From: Phocaeicola vulgatus ATCC 8482
GTDB taxonomy: Bacteria; Bacteroidota; Bacteroidia; Bacteroidales; Bacteroidaceae
Reading direction: 5' to 3'
Assembly (NCBI RefSeq): GCF_000012825.1
Contig: NC_009614.1
Coordinates: 3,038,001 to 3,102,000 of the forward strand
DNA length: 64,000 bases
A program made the translations under genes and the position numbers. Positions within the stretch are counted from its first letter, which is position 1. Every line of letters begins with the position of its first letter. The notes under the pieces were generated by a model that saw nothing but the letters and a program-made list of their open reading frames with translations, was not told the DNA's origin and did not search any database. This document shows positions 34,209 to 44,354 of this stretch, one piece after another.

Positions 34209-34427
34209 ATGAAAGACAAATTAGCATCCTACAACCACTTGATCGAGACCTTTGTGATTGTCACCGAGACCTTTCTTTGCGGTCTGCTATTCCTGCTTTT
34301 CAGCAAGCTGTCCAATGAGATGCAGTGGGATAGCCTGCAGGTTGGTGAAACCACCGTTCTGCAAGTCATGCTTACACTGATGTTATGTTACGCCCTTTGC
34401 GTCGTAAGCACTCAATGGCTTCCTTGA
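34209..34427 (+). pseudogene. Truncated copy of the initiating sugar-phosphate transferase gene
   Basis: The first 193 bp from the ATG (34209-34401) match 51754-51946 at all but one position (34348 A versus G), then similarity stops and the frame ends at 34427 after a few foreign codons. Only the first membrane helix and part of the second of the 471-residue transferase remain, so it cannot be active. It sits directly behind wzc, where initiating transferases often lie. It and the intact gene form a 17,545-bp-spaced direct repeat. Confidence 0.92.
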
Positions 34428-34885
34428 GCTTATAAAAAAGAAATATGATCTAAGTAAAAATAAAGATAGGCGGAAGTATATTTATGACATTTGGGACATT
34501 ATAGGAAGTAAGTACTCAATTTAGGCAGGTACTCAATTTATAGCTATAAATTAAAAGGCTTATTTTCGCTGCAACCAAAATTTAAGAACTAAAGAATATC
34601 CGTGTGTCATTTTTAACAAGTGATTGTGAATTTGAAATGCTTAAAGGAGTTGTCACATCTAACGAAACGGCTTTCAAAACAGGCAAAAAAGACACATACC
34701 ATTATTTGAATGATTTTCAAGAATAATTAGAGGATTTTTTTATATAGACCCCATAAAAACAACTCGTTGGAATATGATAAGAAATGACTTTTTAACCACT
34801 GTAGAAAAGATTAATTGTCAAAATAAATAATAAAGTTAACATGTTAATTTGCAAATGAATTTATTCAAATACATGGTGACAAATA
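34428..34885 (+). other. Non-coding junction with decayed coding scraps
   Basis: No intact gene. Short broken frames are visible: NGFLELIKKKYDLSKNKD (about 34412-34465, then stop) and a 30-residue frame including FEMLKGVVTSNETAFKTG (about 34635-34690). Neither is recognised. A small 7-bp hairpin (AGATCAC/GTGATCT) lies earlier at 34169-34191. The segment is AT-rich and marks the left end of the variable capsule cassette. Confidence 0.6.
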
Positions 34886-36424
34886 ATGAAAAATCCGGCA
34901 GAAAACAATAAGCGTGTAGCCAAAAACACGTTGTTCCTTTATTTCCGTATGATTCTTATCATGCTGGTTACCCTTTATACGTCAAGGGGCGTGCTGGCAG
35001 AATTGGGTATTGATGATTATGGCATTTACAATGTTGTAGGAGGAGTGGTTTTAATGTTCTCTTTCCTGAACAGTTGCATGTCTACCGCTACACAGCGTTT
35101 TCTTACATTCGAGCTTGGTCGAGGTGATACGGACAAATTAAAAAATGTGTTTGCTGCAGCCTTAAACATCCATATAGCTATCGGTATTTTAATAATATTT
35201 CTGGCTGAAACGATTGGGCTTTGGTTTGTCAATGAAAAGCTGGTCATTCCTGATAACAGGATTGCTGCAGCCAATTGGGTCTATCAGTTTTCCATATTGA
35301 CTTTTTGCATCAACATCATTCAGGTGCCGTATAATGCAGTCTTAATTGCACATGAAAAGATGAATGTATATGCGTACATAAGCATATTGGAAGCCTTATT
35401 GAAATTAGGCATAGTCTATTTGCTTGTAATTGTATCGGCGGATAAGCTTATTGTCTATGGAATGCTTGTCTTTGCTGTGCAATTGATTATACGGATTGTC
35501 TATCAGATGTATTGCAGGAGACATTATGAAGAGAGCAGGTTTAAACTGTTTTGGGATAAAGCTCTGTATCAACAAATGTCTGGCTTTGCCGGATGGAATC
35601 TGTTCGGCAGTGTGGCATGGCTCGTGCGTGATCAAGGGACCAATATTGTCCTCAATCTTTTTTTCGGTCCTGCAATTAATGCTGCTCGTGGGGTGGCATC
35701 CCAGGTCTCAAATGCCGTTATGGGGTTTATCTCTAATTTTCAAGTAGCATTAAATCCCCAGATTACCAAGGATTATGCAACCGGAAATATAACCGGAATG
35801 GAACGGCTTTCTTATTTAGGGATAAAGTATTCTTTTCTGATATTGTTTATGATGGCATTTCCTCTTTGCTTGAACATTGATTACGTGTTGCATTTATGGT
35901 TGGTCGATGTGCCTGACTATGCTGCTTTATTCATTATATTGATAATGATAGATGCATTGTGTGGAACACTTTTTGGGACTCCTTTTATGACATCTTTGTC
36001 AGCAACGGGGTGGATACGGAACTACCAAATTGTTGTAAGTTGCATCATATTGTGCATTTTTCCGATCGGGTATATTGCATTGAAGTTCGGCTGTAGCGCA
36101 TCATCGGTGTTTTATATTTCAATATTCTTCACACTCATTGCAGGTTTTGTTCGTTTTCTGTTCTGTCGGAGTCTGATTGGCTATTCATTGAAGAAACTTA
36201 TAAAGGATGTTTTATCTCCTGTAGCCGGAGTGACGGTTCTTTCTTTGCCGTTGCCTGTTTTCATAAAATATCATTTCCTTGAAGCTCAAACTCTTGGTAA
36301 TTTCATTTCACTATGTATAATTACCGCTATTGTCACTATGACCATTTCATGGTTTATCGGCTTGAAAAAGACTGAAAGGAATACGCTTATTTCCGTCGTA
36401 AAAAACAAACTTCATAAAAAATGA
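34886..36424 (+). CDS. wzx: Wzx-type polysaccharide flippase
   Basis: A 512-residue MOP-superfamily membrane protein with about 12-14 hydrophobic helices, which moves lipid-linked repeat units across the inner membrane. The N-terminal MVTLYTSRGVLAELGIDDYG and VVGGVVLMFSFLNS (about 21-60) are typical of Bacteroides Wzx proteins. Its stop overlaps the start of the next gene (ATGA), so translation is coupled. It is the first intact gene of the variable cassette. Confidence 0.9.
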   Translation: MKNPAENNKRVAKNTLFLYFRMILIMLVTLYTSRGVLAELGIDDYGIYNVVGGVVLMFSFLNSCMSTATQRFLTFELGRGDTDKLKNVFAAALNIHIAIGILIIFLAETIGLWFVNEKLVIPDNRIAAANWVYQFSILTFCINIIQVPYNAVLIAHEKMNVYAYISILEALLKLGIVYLLVIVSADKLIVYGMLVFAVQLIIRIVYQMYCRRHYEESRFKLFWDKALYQQMSGFAGWNLFGSVAWLVRDQGTNIVLNLFFGPAINAARGVASQVSNAVMGFISNFQVALNPQITKDYATGNITGMERLSYLGIKYSFLILFMMAFPLCLNIDYVLHLWLVDVPDYAALFIILIMIDALCGTLFGTPFMTSLSATGWIRNYQIVVSCIILCIFPIGYIALKFGCSASSVFYISIFFTLIAGFVRFLFCRSLIGYSLKKLIKDVLSPVAGVTVLSLPLPVFIKYHFLEAQTLGNFISLCIITAIVTMTISWFIGLKKTERNTLISVVKNKLHKK

Positions 36425-37560
36425 AATTGATTTGTGAGAAAGAGTTATGTACGGGATGTGGACTGTGCGCCGCAAGGTGTCCCAAACATAGCATATCCCT
36501 GGTTGCTGAAGAATTGGGACATCTTTATCCGTCCGTTGATCAGAAGAAATGCATTGATTGTGGGCTTTGTCAAAAAGCATGCCCATCGTTGCATGATACG
36601 GTATGTCTGTATCCGTCAGTGGCATACGCCGCATGGTCGAAAGACGAAGAAGACTATAGAAGCAGCACTTCCGGCGGTATGGCTTCTGTATTGACTCATT
36701 ATTTTTTAGCCAATGTAGGTATCGTTTATGGATGCACTGTAATACCGGGCATTGAAATTAAGCATATCCGCATAGATAATCTTAAAGATGCATATAAATT
36801 GAAAGGCTCTAAATATGTGCAAAGCAGTATCGTTGATGTCCTGTCACAAATTAGACAAGATGTAAAAGATGGAACAAACGTATTATTTATCGGGACACCT
36901 TGTCAAGTGACAGCTGTCAAGCGAATGTATGAGGAACAACCTGATAATCTTTTCTTGGTAGACCTTATTTGTCATGGGGTGCCTTCAAATAAATGGTTGG
37001 TTGACTATATAGCAAATACTCTCAAAATAAAAGCAGATAAAGTTTCTAGCATTGGTTTTCGGTTATTTGAAGCTTTTAGTCTATGTGTATATAATGATGA
37101 TAGGTTGATTTATAAGTCCGGAGATCTATGGACACACCGTTATGAAGATTTATATTATAACACTTTTATTGACGGTTTTACCTATCGAGACAGTTGTTTT
37201 AATTGTCATTATGCCAAACCGGAAAGAGTATCTGATATAACTATCGGAGATTTTTGGGGATTGGGTAATGAAACTGACGATAATTATATTCCCAAACATC
37301 CGTATGGCATTTCCTGTGTTCTTCCTCTTACAGAAAAAGGTAAAAGACTCATTTCGATTGTAAAGGATAAGCTGAATATTTACGAACGTCCAGTTACGGA
37401 AGCCATAAACGGTAATGACCAGCTCAGATTTCCCAAAAAGAAAAATCTAAGAATAAAGTTTTTTAGAAGAATCCATAAATACATAGGAGTAGATGCTGCC
37501 TACAAACTATGTGTTTGTGATAAGATTGTAAAATATAAGATTAGAAAAATAATAAGATAG
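36421..37560 (+). CDS. [4Fe-4S] FrhB-like (F420 hydrogenase beta-type) capsule protein, copy 1
   Basis: A 379-residue protein. Two ferredoxin motifs lie at the N terminus: CTGCGLCAARCP (Cys 10, 13, 16, 20) and CIDCGLCQKACP (Cys 44, 47, 50, 54). These are followed by the FrhB N and C domains with STSGG (about 81-85), GTPCQVTAVKRM (about 160-171), DLICHGVPSN and SDITIGDFWG. FrhB proteins bind FAD and transfer electrons; in capsule loci the reaction is not established. It overlaps wzx and is followed after 12 bp by a pyruvyl transferase, as in the second copy at 41994. Confidence 0.85.
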   Translation: MKLICEKELCTGCGLCAARCPKHSISLVAEELGHLYPSVDQKKCIDCGLCQKACPSLHDTVCLYPSVAYAAWSKDEEDYRSSTSGGMASVLTHYFLANVGIVYGCTVIPGIEIKHIRIDNLKDAYKLKGSKYVQSSIVDVLSQIRQDVKDGTNVLFIGTPCQVTAVKRMYEEQPDNLFLVDLICHGVPSNKWLVDYIANTLKIKADKVSSIGFRLFEAFSLCVYNDDRLIYKSGDLWTHRYEDLYYNTFIDGFTYRDSCFNCHYAKPERVSDITIGDFWGLGNETDDNYIPKHPYGISCVLPLTEKGKRLISIVKDKLNIYERPVTEAINGNDQLRFPKKKNLRIKFFRRIHKYIGVDAAYKLCVCDKIVKYKIRKIIR

Positions 37561-37572
37561 TAGCATTATAAT

Positions 37573-38682
37573 ATGGGAAATAGAAAAAAGAAATGTGGTA
37601 TCGTTACATTTCATAGCTCACATAATTACGGCTCTGTTCTACAGGCTTATGCCATGGTAAGAGTCATGCAGAAAATGGGACTTGATGCAGAACTGATAGA
37701 TTTTCGCCATCCCAGAACAACAGATATGTATGAGTGGAGACTATGGTCTACGTATAAAAACTGGAAATGGAATTTGCGAGAATTGGTATTGCGTGGCTTA
37801 TTCAGTTTTGGGAAAAAACGGGAACAGGTATTCTCTGATTTTATTGAAAATGTGCTGAAAAAATCCAAAAGGGTAAAAGATAAAAATGATATACCGGATA
37901 TCTATGATATTTTAGTTTGTGGCTCGGATCAAATTTGGAATCCAAAGGCATCTGGTGAAAACGACCCTATATATTATCTTGATTTTGGCACGACTACTTG
38001 TAAATTCTCATACGCTGCGAGTTCCGGTTCGGTCAGATTTGGTGATGAAAATCCTGAACTGTTTAAAAAGTATTTGCAAAACTTGAAATCAATCGGTGTA
38101 AGGGAGCGATTTATGCAGGAATATATTAAAGAAGAATTGGGATTAGTATCAGAGATTAATCCGGATCCTACTTTTTTATTAAATGCCTCAGAGTGGTCAG
38201 AAATAGAAAAACCATATAAAGGATTACCTGATAATTATTTATTGATTTATACAATAAAAAGACCGAAAGAGACGATAAATTTTGCGCATCAGGTTGCTGT
38301 TTCTTTAAATTTGCCAACTGTACAAATTTGCAATGATAGAGACTTGAACGCATTAATGCATAAAGATGTTGATTATAGATTAATGAATGTTTCTCCACAA
38401 CAATTTTTATGGCTGTTTCATCATGCTTCGTTTATCGTAACAAACACATTTCATGGTAATATGTTTTCTGTGATTTACCGAAAAAACTTTGTTCATTATG
38501 GAATAAATTCAAGTGATACAAGAATCTCTACGTTACATGATGAAATAAGACTGAAAAACAAAATCGTTTCTTCATTCGAAATAGATCAAAGGATTATTGA
38601 TTACAATTTAATAGAAGAAAATGTTGCATATTATTGTAAATGTGGATTGAATTTCATTCAAGCTAATATAAATGATGATTAA
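37573..38682 (+). CDS. Polysaccharide pyruvyl transferase (WcaK family), copy 1
   Basis: A 369-residue enzyme of the PS_pyruv_trans family, which forms pyruvate ketals on sugars from phosphoenolpyruvate. Seen are THFHSSHNYGS-like FHSSHNYGSVLQAYAM (about 14-29), VCGSDQIWNP (about 116-125), a central TIKRPKETI, and the C-terminal NTFHGNMFSV His motif (about 294-303), which is the family's conserved GTB-like active site region. It is cytoplasmic, adding pyruvate to the lipid-linked repeat unit. Codon use is AT-rich. Partner gene is the FrhB-like protein upstream. Confidence 0.85.
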   Translation: MGNRKKKCGIVTFHSSHNYGSVLQAYAMVRVMQKMGLDAELIDFRHPRTTDMYEWRLWSTYKNWKWNLRELVLRGLFSFGKKREQVFSDFIENVLKKSKRVKDKNDIPDIYDILVCGSDQIWNPKASGENDPIYYLDFGTTTCKFSYAASSGSVRFGDENPELFKKYLQNLKSIGVRERFMQEYIKEELGLVSEINPDPTFLLNASEWSEIEKPYKGLPDNYLLIYTIKRPKETINFAHQVAVSLNLPTVQICNDRDLNALMHKDVDYRLMNVSPQQFLWLFHHASFIVTNTFHGNMFSVIYRKNFVHYGINSSDTRISTLHDEIRLKNKIVSSFEIDQRIIDYNLIEENVAYYCKCGLNFIQANINDD

Positions 38683-38744
38683 ATCGTTTAATCATATCTT
38701 TTATAAACAGTAGTAAAAACGTTTAAGTGTACCTATTATATACA

Positions 38745-39995
38745 ATGAGTTATCAACTGATTTCTTTAGTTTTTTACAATTTGATCTTATTATTCCTTTT
38801 GTTTGTTTGGATTAAAACAAAAGGGTGGCAGTTAAATGGCACATTATATATTCTATTCTTTTTGTTATTTTCAGGAATAATTTCTGCTTTTTATTGGAAT
38901 GTTTCAAATGGAACTATTCGTAATTATTCTAATCTGACGCTAATTCCATTTTTCTATTTAATCATTGGCTATCTTATAACCTTAATGCCTATAGTAAAAT
39001 ATGACATCACTCCTAGGAAAGAACTATCTATAACTAACAAGCAAGGTGTGTTTTTACACTATTTTACTCTTTTTTTAATAATCATTTCTTTTGAACCTTT
39101 TGGGGAGAATTTGTTGCATCTACCTTCTGTGATAGCTAATTCCGATTATGCTGCAAAAATGTATGATAGTAGAGTCGAGTACCTTTCTTTTATAGGACGA
39201 AAATTAAATAGAATTTCGACTTCTTTTGAGCTGATTTACCCTCCATTACTATTTTATTTTTTGCAAAAAAAAATAATATCAAAAAAAATCGTATATGGAC
39301 TTATAATGGTAATTTTAAGTTTTTGGATTCATGAATTAGGATTAGGAGGGCGTTCTAAATTAGTGCAAAATATTTTATATTTAGTTGTTTGCTTTTTTTT
39401 GATGAGACCCTATATAAATGCTTGTATAACTAAAAAAATTATTTTATATGGAAGTGTTGTTATTGGGTTAGGAATTTGTATGGTATTGCTCATTTCTATT
39501 TCCAGATTTACAAGTATAGAAGCAGAAGGTAGCAATATAGAAAATATTTGGATATGGCTAGGACTTTATGCCGGTGAAGGAGTTCTTAATTTCAATTCTC
39601 TAATGTGGTATGTAGAAAAAAGCACTGGGGGCGATTCAACATTTATTTTTTTAAAAGATTTACTTGGACTAACGAAAGGCTCTGGGGTTGAAGACAATTG
39701 GGCAACAGTTAGCAAATTGGGGATACCTGGAAATATATTTTATACGTATATAGGATCTATTTTTGAAGACTTCAATAAAATAGGCACATTAATATTTCTT
39801 TTAGTGTTTTCTACAATTACTATCAAATTAACTAAAATAAAAAACGGATTAATAACATTTCCTCAAATAATAATATTATGCTTATGCGCAAGGGTGTTGG
39901 TTATTCCTACATTTTATACATACACTTCCTTAATGGCACAAACAAATTTGTTATGTGTCCTTTGTTTTTCTATGGTTATCTATTTAAAAAAATAA
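38745..39995 (+). CDS. wzy: Wzy-type repeat-unit polymerase
   Basis: A 416-residue, very hydrophobic protein (about ten to twelve helices) in strongly AT-rich DNA. The start at the ATG 38745 (MSYQLISLVFYN) is preferred to an upstream GTG. A large periplasmic loop with FGENLLHLPSVIANSDYAAKM and a conserved late segment GIPGNIFYTYIGSIFEDF resemble Bacteroides oligosaccharide repeat-unit polymerases. Wzy proteins are poorly conserved, so the call rests on topology and locus position between wzx and glycosyltransferases. Confidence 0.8.
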   Translation: MSYQLISLVFYNLILLFLLFVWIKTKGWQLNGTLYILFFLLFSGIISAFYWNVSNGTIRNYSNLTLIPFFYLIIGYLITLMPIVKYDITPRKELSITNKQGVFLHYFTLFLIIISFEPFGENLLHLPSVIANSDYAAKMYDSRVEYLSFIGRKLNRISTSFELIYPPLLFYFLQKKIISKKIVYGLIMVILSFWIHELGLGGRSKLVQNILYLVVCFFLMRPYINACITKKIILYGSVVIGLGICMVLLISISRFTSIEAEGSNIENIWIWLGLYAGEGVLNFNSLMWYVEKSTGGDSTFIFLKDLLGLTKGSGVEDNWATVSKLGIPGNIFYTYIGSIFEDFNKIGTLIFLLVFSTITIKLTKIKNGLITFPQIIILCLCARVLVIPTFYTYTSLMAQTNLLCVLCFSMVIYLKK

Positions 39996-40004
39996 TCTGC
40001 AGCT

Positions 40005-40943
40005 ATGAAAAATCCAACTGTATCCATTATTATTCCTGTTTACAATGCAGAAGGTACTATTACACGCTGCCTAGATAGTATCATACATCAGACATATTCA
40101 AGCATTGAAGTTATAATTATTGATGACGGTAGCTCAGACTTATCAGGAAGCATTTGTGATAATTATGCAACAAAATATAATTATATACAAGTAATACATA
40201 AAAAAAATGAAGGAGTTAGTATAGCCCGTCAAATAGGAGTTAAACATTCGAAAGGATTATATTCAATTCATGTTGATGCAGATGATTACATTGATAAATG
40301 TGAAATAGAAAGAATGATGGATATAGCATTAAAATTTAATGCGGATATGGTTGTTTGCGATTATATATTAGAATATAAGAAAAATAAGTTTGTATACCAG
40401 AAAGGTATGAAGGATGCCTGCGATGCATTTGATTTTCTTAAACAAATATATAATGGAATATTCATTGGAACATTGTGGAATAAATTGATTAAAACATCAC
40501 TTTACAATAATGTCATTTTTCTAAAGCAATGTAATTATTGTGAGGATGTTTATATTTTAACTCAAATACTTTCAAATAACATATCAATTAATTACATCAA
40601 TGAAGCTCTATATCATTACTGTTATGATGCATCATCTTTAACACGGGAAATAAATAGAAATTATATAATAAATCGTATAATTTTTATCCAAGAAATCGAG
40701 AAAATACTTCCTTTAGACCTTGATCTCAGCCGATTTAAAGCAGGTATAAAATTGTCTATACTGAAATCTGGAGAATATACATATAAAGAATATATTAATT
40801 TATACCCAAATACAAACATTCCGAAAGAACTATTGAATAAAAGAAATTTACTGTTTTTATCAACAGCAAATTTCTTTATTGGCTATCAATTTCTAAAGAT
40901 ATTATTCAATTTGAAAAAAAGATTCAAATCATTTCACTTATGA
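40005..40943 (+). CDS. Family 2 glycosyltransferase
   Basis: A 312-residue GT-A enzyme. The N terminus PTVSIIIPVYNAEGTI (about 3-18) is diagnostic of GT2, followed by VIIIDDGSSD (about 36-45, nucleotide binding), NEGVSIARQIGV and the metal-binding DADDYID motif (about 91-97). A later CEDVYILTQIL holds the acidic catalytic-base region. It acts in the cytoplasm on the lipid-linked repeat unit; the sugar cannot be read from sequence. Its stop overlaps the next start (ATGA). Confidence 0.9.
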   Translation: MKNPTVSIIIPVYNAEGTITRCLDSIIHQTYSSIEVIIIDDGSSDLSGSICDNYATKYNYIQVIHKKNEGVSIARQIGVKHSKGLYSIHVDADDYIDKCEIERMMDIALKFNADMVVCDYILEYKKNKFVYQKGMKDACDAFDFLKQIYNGIFIGTLWNKLIKTSLYNNVIFLKQCNYCEDVYILTQILSNNISINYINEALYHYCYDASSLTREINRNYIINRIIFIQEIEKILPLDLDLSRFKAGIKLSILKSGEYTYKEYINLYPNTNIPKELLNKRNLLFLSTANFFIGYQFLKILFNLKKRFKSFHL

Positions 40944-42010
40944 CAATCATCCATATCACCTATGCCTTCGGTCTTGGAGGTATAGAAACTATGCTGCGTA
41001 ATATTGCGAATGAGCAAGCTAGATTCGGGTATAATATACATCTGATTGTTATCAATAATAATGTTAACGATGAGCTTCGCACAAGTTTGAATGAAAAAAT
41101 CAAATTCTACTGCCTGGAAAGGCGAAAAGGTTCTAAAAATCCTCTGCATTATATTAAGCTAAACTTACTTCTTAAAAGAATCAATGCAGATGTTATTCAC
41201 TTGCACTACTCATCTATTGCGAGATTCATTTTTTTATCTTCATTGGAGCGCAAGCTATGTGTTACACATCATGATGTATGTAACGGAGGAAATTTTGTAA
41301 ACTTATATAGATGTAAAAGGGTTTATGCAATTTCCAATATTGTTAAAGAAGATATTTTTAAATGGACCGGTCTGAATTCAGAAGTCGTTCTTAATGGTGT
41401 TGATGTGAGTAAAATCAGATACTCTACTGCTCGTCAAGTTGATATTTTCAGAATCGTACAAGTGAGTAGGCTCATGCATGAAAAGAAAGGACAACATATA
41501 TTAATAAAGGCTTTTCATCAATTAATAGATCGTGGACATACTCAGTTGCACCTTGACTTTATAGGTGAAGGTGAATCTCGTGAGTATTTGGAGAATCTTG
41601 TTAATGAGTTGGGACTGTCCACATATGTCAGTTTCTTGGAAGCAAAAAATCAGTCGTATATCTATACTCATCTGTGTGAATACGACTTGTATGTACAACC
41701 ATCTATTTATGAGGGTTTTGGACTAACCGTAGCCGAAGCTATGGCGGCGAAAATCCCCGTACTTGTATCGGAAAATCAAGGGCCGTTAGAAATCATAGAT
41801 TATGGTAAATATGGCTATTCATTCAAAAATATGGATGTAAATGACTGCGCTGATAAGATTGAAACCTTTTTGAAAGGGCATAATAATATTTCTATGATTG
41901 AAAGTGCTTATAAAAGAGTTACGGAACTTTATAATGTGCGGATTACGGCTAAAACATATTTAGAAAAATACAAAGAATTTATAGAATCAGATTATGCTCC
42001 AGTACATTGA
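40940..42010 (+). CDS. Family 4 glycosyltransferase
   Basis: A 356-residue GT-B enzyme. The N-terminal domain starts ITYAFGLGGIETMLRNIANE (about 5-24), and the C-terminal GT4 domain begins near IVQVSRLMHEKKGQ with the E-x7-E signature in PSIYEGFGLTVAEAMA (about 254-269). Retaining sugar transferase, cytoplasmic. Overlaps the upstream GT2 by 4 bp and the downstream FrhB-like gene by 17 bp, so the three are translationally linked. Confidence 0.9.
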   Translation: MTIIHITYAFGLGGIETMLRNIANEQARFGYNIHLIVINNNVNDELRTSLNEKIKFYCLERRKGSKNPLHYIKLNLLLKRINADVIHLHYSSIARFIFLSSLERKLCVTHHDVCNGGNFVNLYRCKRVYAISNIVKEDIFKWTGLNSEVVLNGVDVSKIRYSTARQVDIFRIVQVSRLMHEKKGQHILIKAFHQLIDRGHTQLHLDFIGEGESREYLENLVNELGLSTYVSFLEAKNQSYIYTHLCEYDLYVQPSIYEGFGLTVAEAMAAKIPVLVSENQGPLEIIDYGKYGYSFKNMDVNDCADKIETFLKGHNNISMIESAYKRVTELYNVRITAKTYLEKYKEFIESDYAPVH

Positions 42011-43184
42011 CAATAGAATAAACTACAACTATTCCCTATGTCAGCAATGTGGCATTTGTGAGGCAGTATGTCCTAAACAGGCAATATCATTCAAGTTGTT
42101 GAAAAACGGCATACACAAGGTTGTCATTGATGACGAGAAGTGCATCAGGTGTCTGCGATGCGTAAAAAGTTGCCCTGCTAATAAGAAAGAAGGTTATGAT
42201 GGATATTTCAATAACTTTTCGATTAAAAAGTATTTTTTAGGGTATAATAAGGACAACAAGATAAGGCGTGAAAGCTCGTCGGGCGGGGTGTGCAAGACAT
42301 TGATTATTGAGAGCCTGAAAAACAACTTGGCTGACGGCGTGTACACGTTGAGGAAGACCGGACGTTATCCGTATGCCGAAGGCGAGTTTTACACGAAAGA
42401 GAATATACCTCGATATGATGACATTCCGAACTCGGTTTACCACTCTGTACTTGCGTGTCGTGAGGTAAAGAAAATACAGCGGTGCGAGCGTCTGATTGTT
42501 ATCGGTACCAGCTGCCAGCTTAGGGCCATGAATACCATACTGAAAGGGAAGGCGAATGAGATTATCAGAATTTGTATTTTTTGCAAGCAGCAGAAGACTT
42601 TGGATTCGACCAGATTTCTCGCTAAAATTATGGGTATGGAAATCTCTGAAAATCTAAATTTCTCGATCCGTTATCGTGGGAACGGATGGCCGGGAATTGT
42701 TCGAGTGAACGAATCTGAACTGTCTTGGAATAGGGCAGCTCAGATTCCGTTCGGTAGAAGATTGTGGACTATTCCTGGCTGCAATGTTTGTGGTGACTCG
42801 TTCGGGACAAATGTCGGAGCGGACATAACCTTAATGGACCCTTGGAAAATAAGATCTGAAAACGATTTGGGTGAAACCTTAGTCATCGTACACACAGACA
42901 AAGGACTTAATCTGTTGAATAATATCTTATCGTTAAGGTCAGAACAGAAAGCATATAAAGAAGTAGCACTTGCGCTCGACTTGAAAGACATTTGGCGCAA
43001 ACAGCAGCTTGTGCCGTTCTTCCGTGGCGAAAATTGTACGGAGACTGTCCTCAAGGCAGGTAAGGCTGAGCAAAGCCAGAGAAAGTTCTTGCGCTCTGTG
43101 GTTGAGACACTGCCAAGAATGCCGATTCTCTTCTACCGCATTTTATGCAAAATTTCTGACAGGCGAAATAACATATTAAAATAA
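41994..43184 (+). CDS. [4Fe-4S] FrhB-like capsule protein, copy 2
   Basis: A 396-residue relative of the copy at 36421. Two ferredoxin motifs, CQQCGICEAVCP (Cys 16, 19, 22, 26) and CIRCLRCVKSCP (Cys 50, 53, 56, 60), precede ESSSGGVCK (about 90-98), VIGTSCQLRAM (about 169-179) and a C-terminal NVCGDSFGTN and DITLMDPW. The GC content is higher than in copy 1, so the pairs seem not to be a recent tandem duplication. It starts inside the preceding GT4 gene and lies 5 bp before a second pyruvyl transferase. Confidence 0.85.
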   Translation: MLQYIDNRINYNYSLCQQCGICEAVCPKQAISFKLLKNGIHKVVIDDEKCIRCLRCVKSCPANKKEGYDGYFNNFSIKKYFLGYNKDNKIRRESSSGGVCKTLIIESLKNNLADGVYTLRKTGRYPYAEGEFYTKENIPRYDDIPNSVYHSVLACREVKKIQRCERLIVIGTSCQLRAMNTILKGKANEIIRICIFCKQQKTLDSTRFLAKIMGMEISENLNFSIRYRGNGWPGIVRVNESELSWNRAAQIPFGRRLWTIPGCNVCGDSFGTNVGADITLMDPWKIRSENDLGETLVIVHTDKGLNLLNNILSLRSEQKAYKEVALALDLKDIWRKQQLVPFFRGENCTETVLKAGKAEQSQRKFLRSVVETLPRMPILFYRILCKISDRRNNILK

Positions 43185-43189
43185 CGTTT

Positions 43190-44287
43190 ATGGATATAAA
43201 AGTAATCACCCGACATGCTCCGTCTAATTACGGTTCTTTATTGCAGTCAATAGCCACAATAACGACATTGGAACGATTAGGGCATAAATGCGAAATCATA
43301 GATTACATACGCGATGACGAACACGGACTTAGTGCCGTAAAAACAAACCTTAACAACAAGCAGAGATGGTCCGGTAATTCGTTGAAGAAATTGGCATATA
43401 TAGTTTTACGTTATCCTGAAGAAAAGAAGGCTGAACTGAACTTCAGAGAAATGCGCAGGAAGTATCTGAAACTGACGCAGCTATGCAGGACACATGACGA
43501 TCTGAAACGTCTTGATGCCGATATATTCATGACCGGCAGTGATCAAGTATGGGGACCTACTCTCAACGGACACTATGATGAAGCTTATTTTCTCTCATTC
43601 GTAAAAGACAAAAGGAAAATAGCGTATGCGGCAAGTTTAGGCAGAACTGATTTTACGGCAAAGATACTTTCTGAATACAAAAAACTGTTGTCTTCATATT
43701 CAGGCATAGCTGTAAGAGAAAATACGGCTGTCGGGTTGCTCAGGCAGATGGACATTGAATGTGCAGGACAAGTTCTTGACCCAACACTCCTTCTTACAGG
43801 TGATGAATGGAGCAGAATGATAAAAAAAGATATGGGCGGCAAATATGTTTTAGTGTATCAGCTTCATAATAACCCTGCGTTAAGTAAATATGCAGTTAGA
43901 TTCGCAGAACATGTTGGACTGCCTTTATATAGAGTGTCCCCCACTTTCCACCAAATCCGCAGGGGCGGCAAGTTTATATATCTGCCTGATCTACCTGATT
44001 TCCTGTCATACATAAAGAATTCTACTTATTTCATAACAGACTCTTTCCACGGAACTGCCTTCGCGTTGAATTTCAATAGGCAGTTTATTGAGATATTGCC
44101 AAACAATAAGACCGGAAACAGAAATCAGAGCATCTTGCAACTGACGAGGTTGCAAGACAGAATTGTTACGGATTATGCTGACTGTTCAATAAGCGAACGC
44201 ATGATTGATTATGAAAGGGTTAATGATATTTTAAGAAAGGAGCGCATTCGATCTTTGGGAATACTGAAACAGCTTCTTCGTCAATAG
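43190..44287 (+). CDS. Polysaccharide pyruvyl transferase (WcaK family), copy 2
   Basis: A 365-residue protein with HAPSNYGSLLQSIATI (about 8-23), MTGSDQVWGPTLNG (about 111-124), IAYAASLGR, VLDPTLLLTGDEW and SFHGTAFALNF (about 285-295), the same core motifs as copy 1. It is expected to add a pyruvate ketal to a second sugar or position, but some members have lost this role. It follows the second FrhB-like gene by 5 bp, repeating the gene pair at 36421-38682. The next 340 bp contain only a decayed frame. Confidence 0.85.
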   Translation: MDIKVITRHAPSNYGSLLQSIATITTLERLGHKCEIIDYIRDDEHGLSAVKTNLNNKQRWSGNSLKKLAYIVLRYPEEKKAELNFREMRRKYLKLTQLCRTHDDLKRLDADIFMTGSDQVWGPTLNGHYDEAYFLSFVKDKRKIAYAASLGRTDFTAKILSEYKKLLSSYSGIAVRENTAVGLLRQMDIECAGQVLDPTLLLTGDEWSRMIKKDMGGKYVLVYQLHNNPALSKYAVRFAEHVGLPLYRVSPTFHQIRRGGKFIYLPDLPDFLSYIKNSTYFITDSFHGTAFALNFNRQFIEILPNNKTGNRNQSILQLTRLQDRIVTDYADCSISERMIDYERVNDILRKERIRSLGILKQLLRQ

Positions 44288-44354
44288 GTTACCTCACCTG
44301 AGTAGTTACGTCAATAGCATCTTTTTATATACACACTTTATGAGCTTTGACTAG

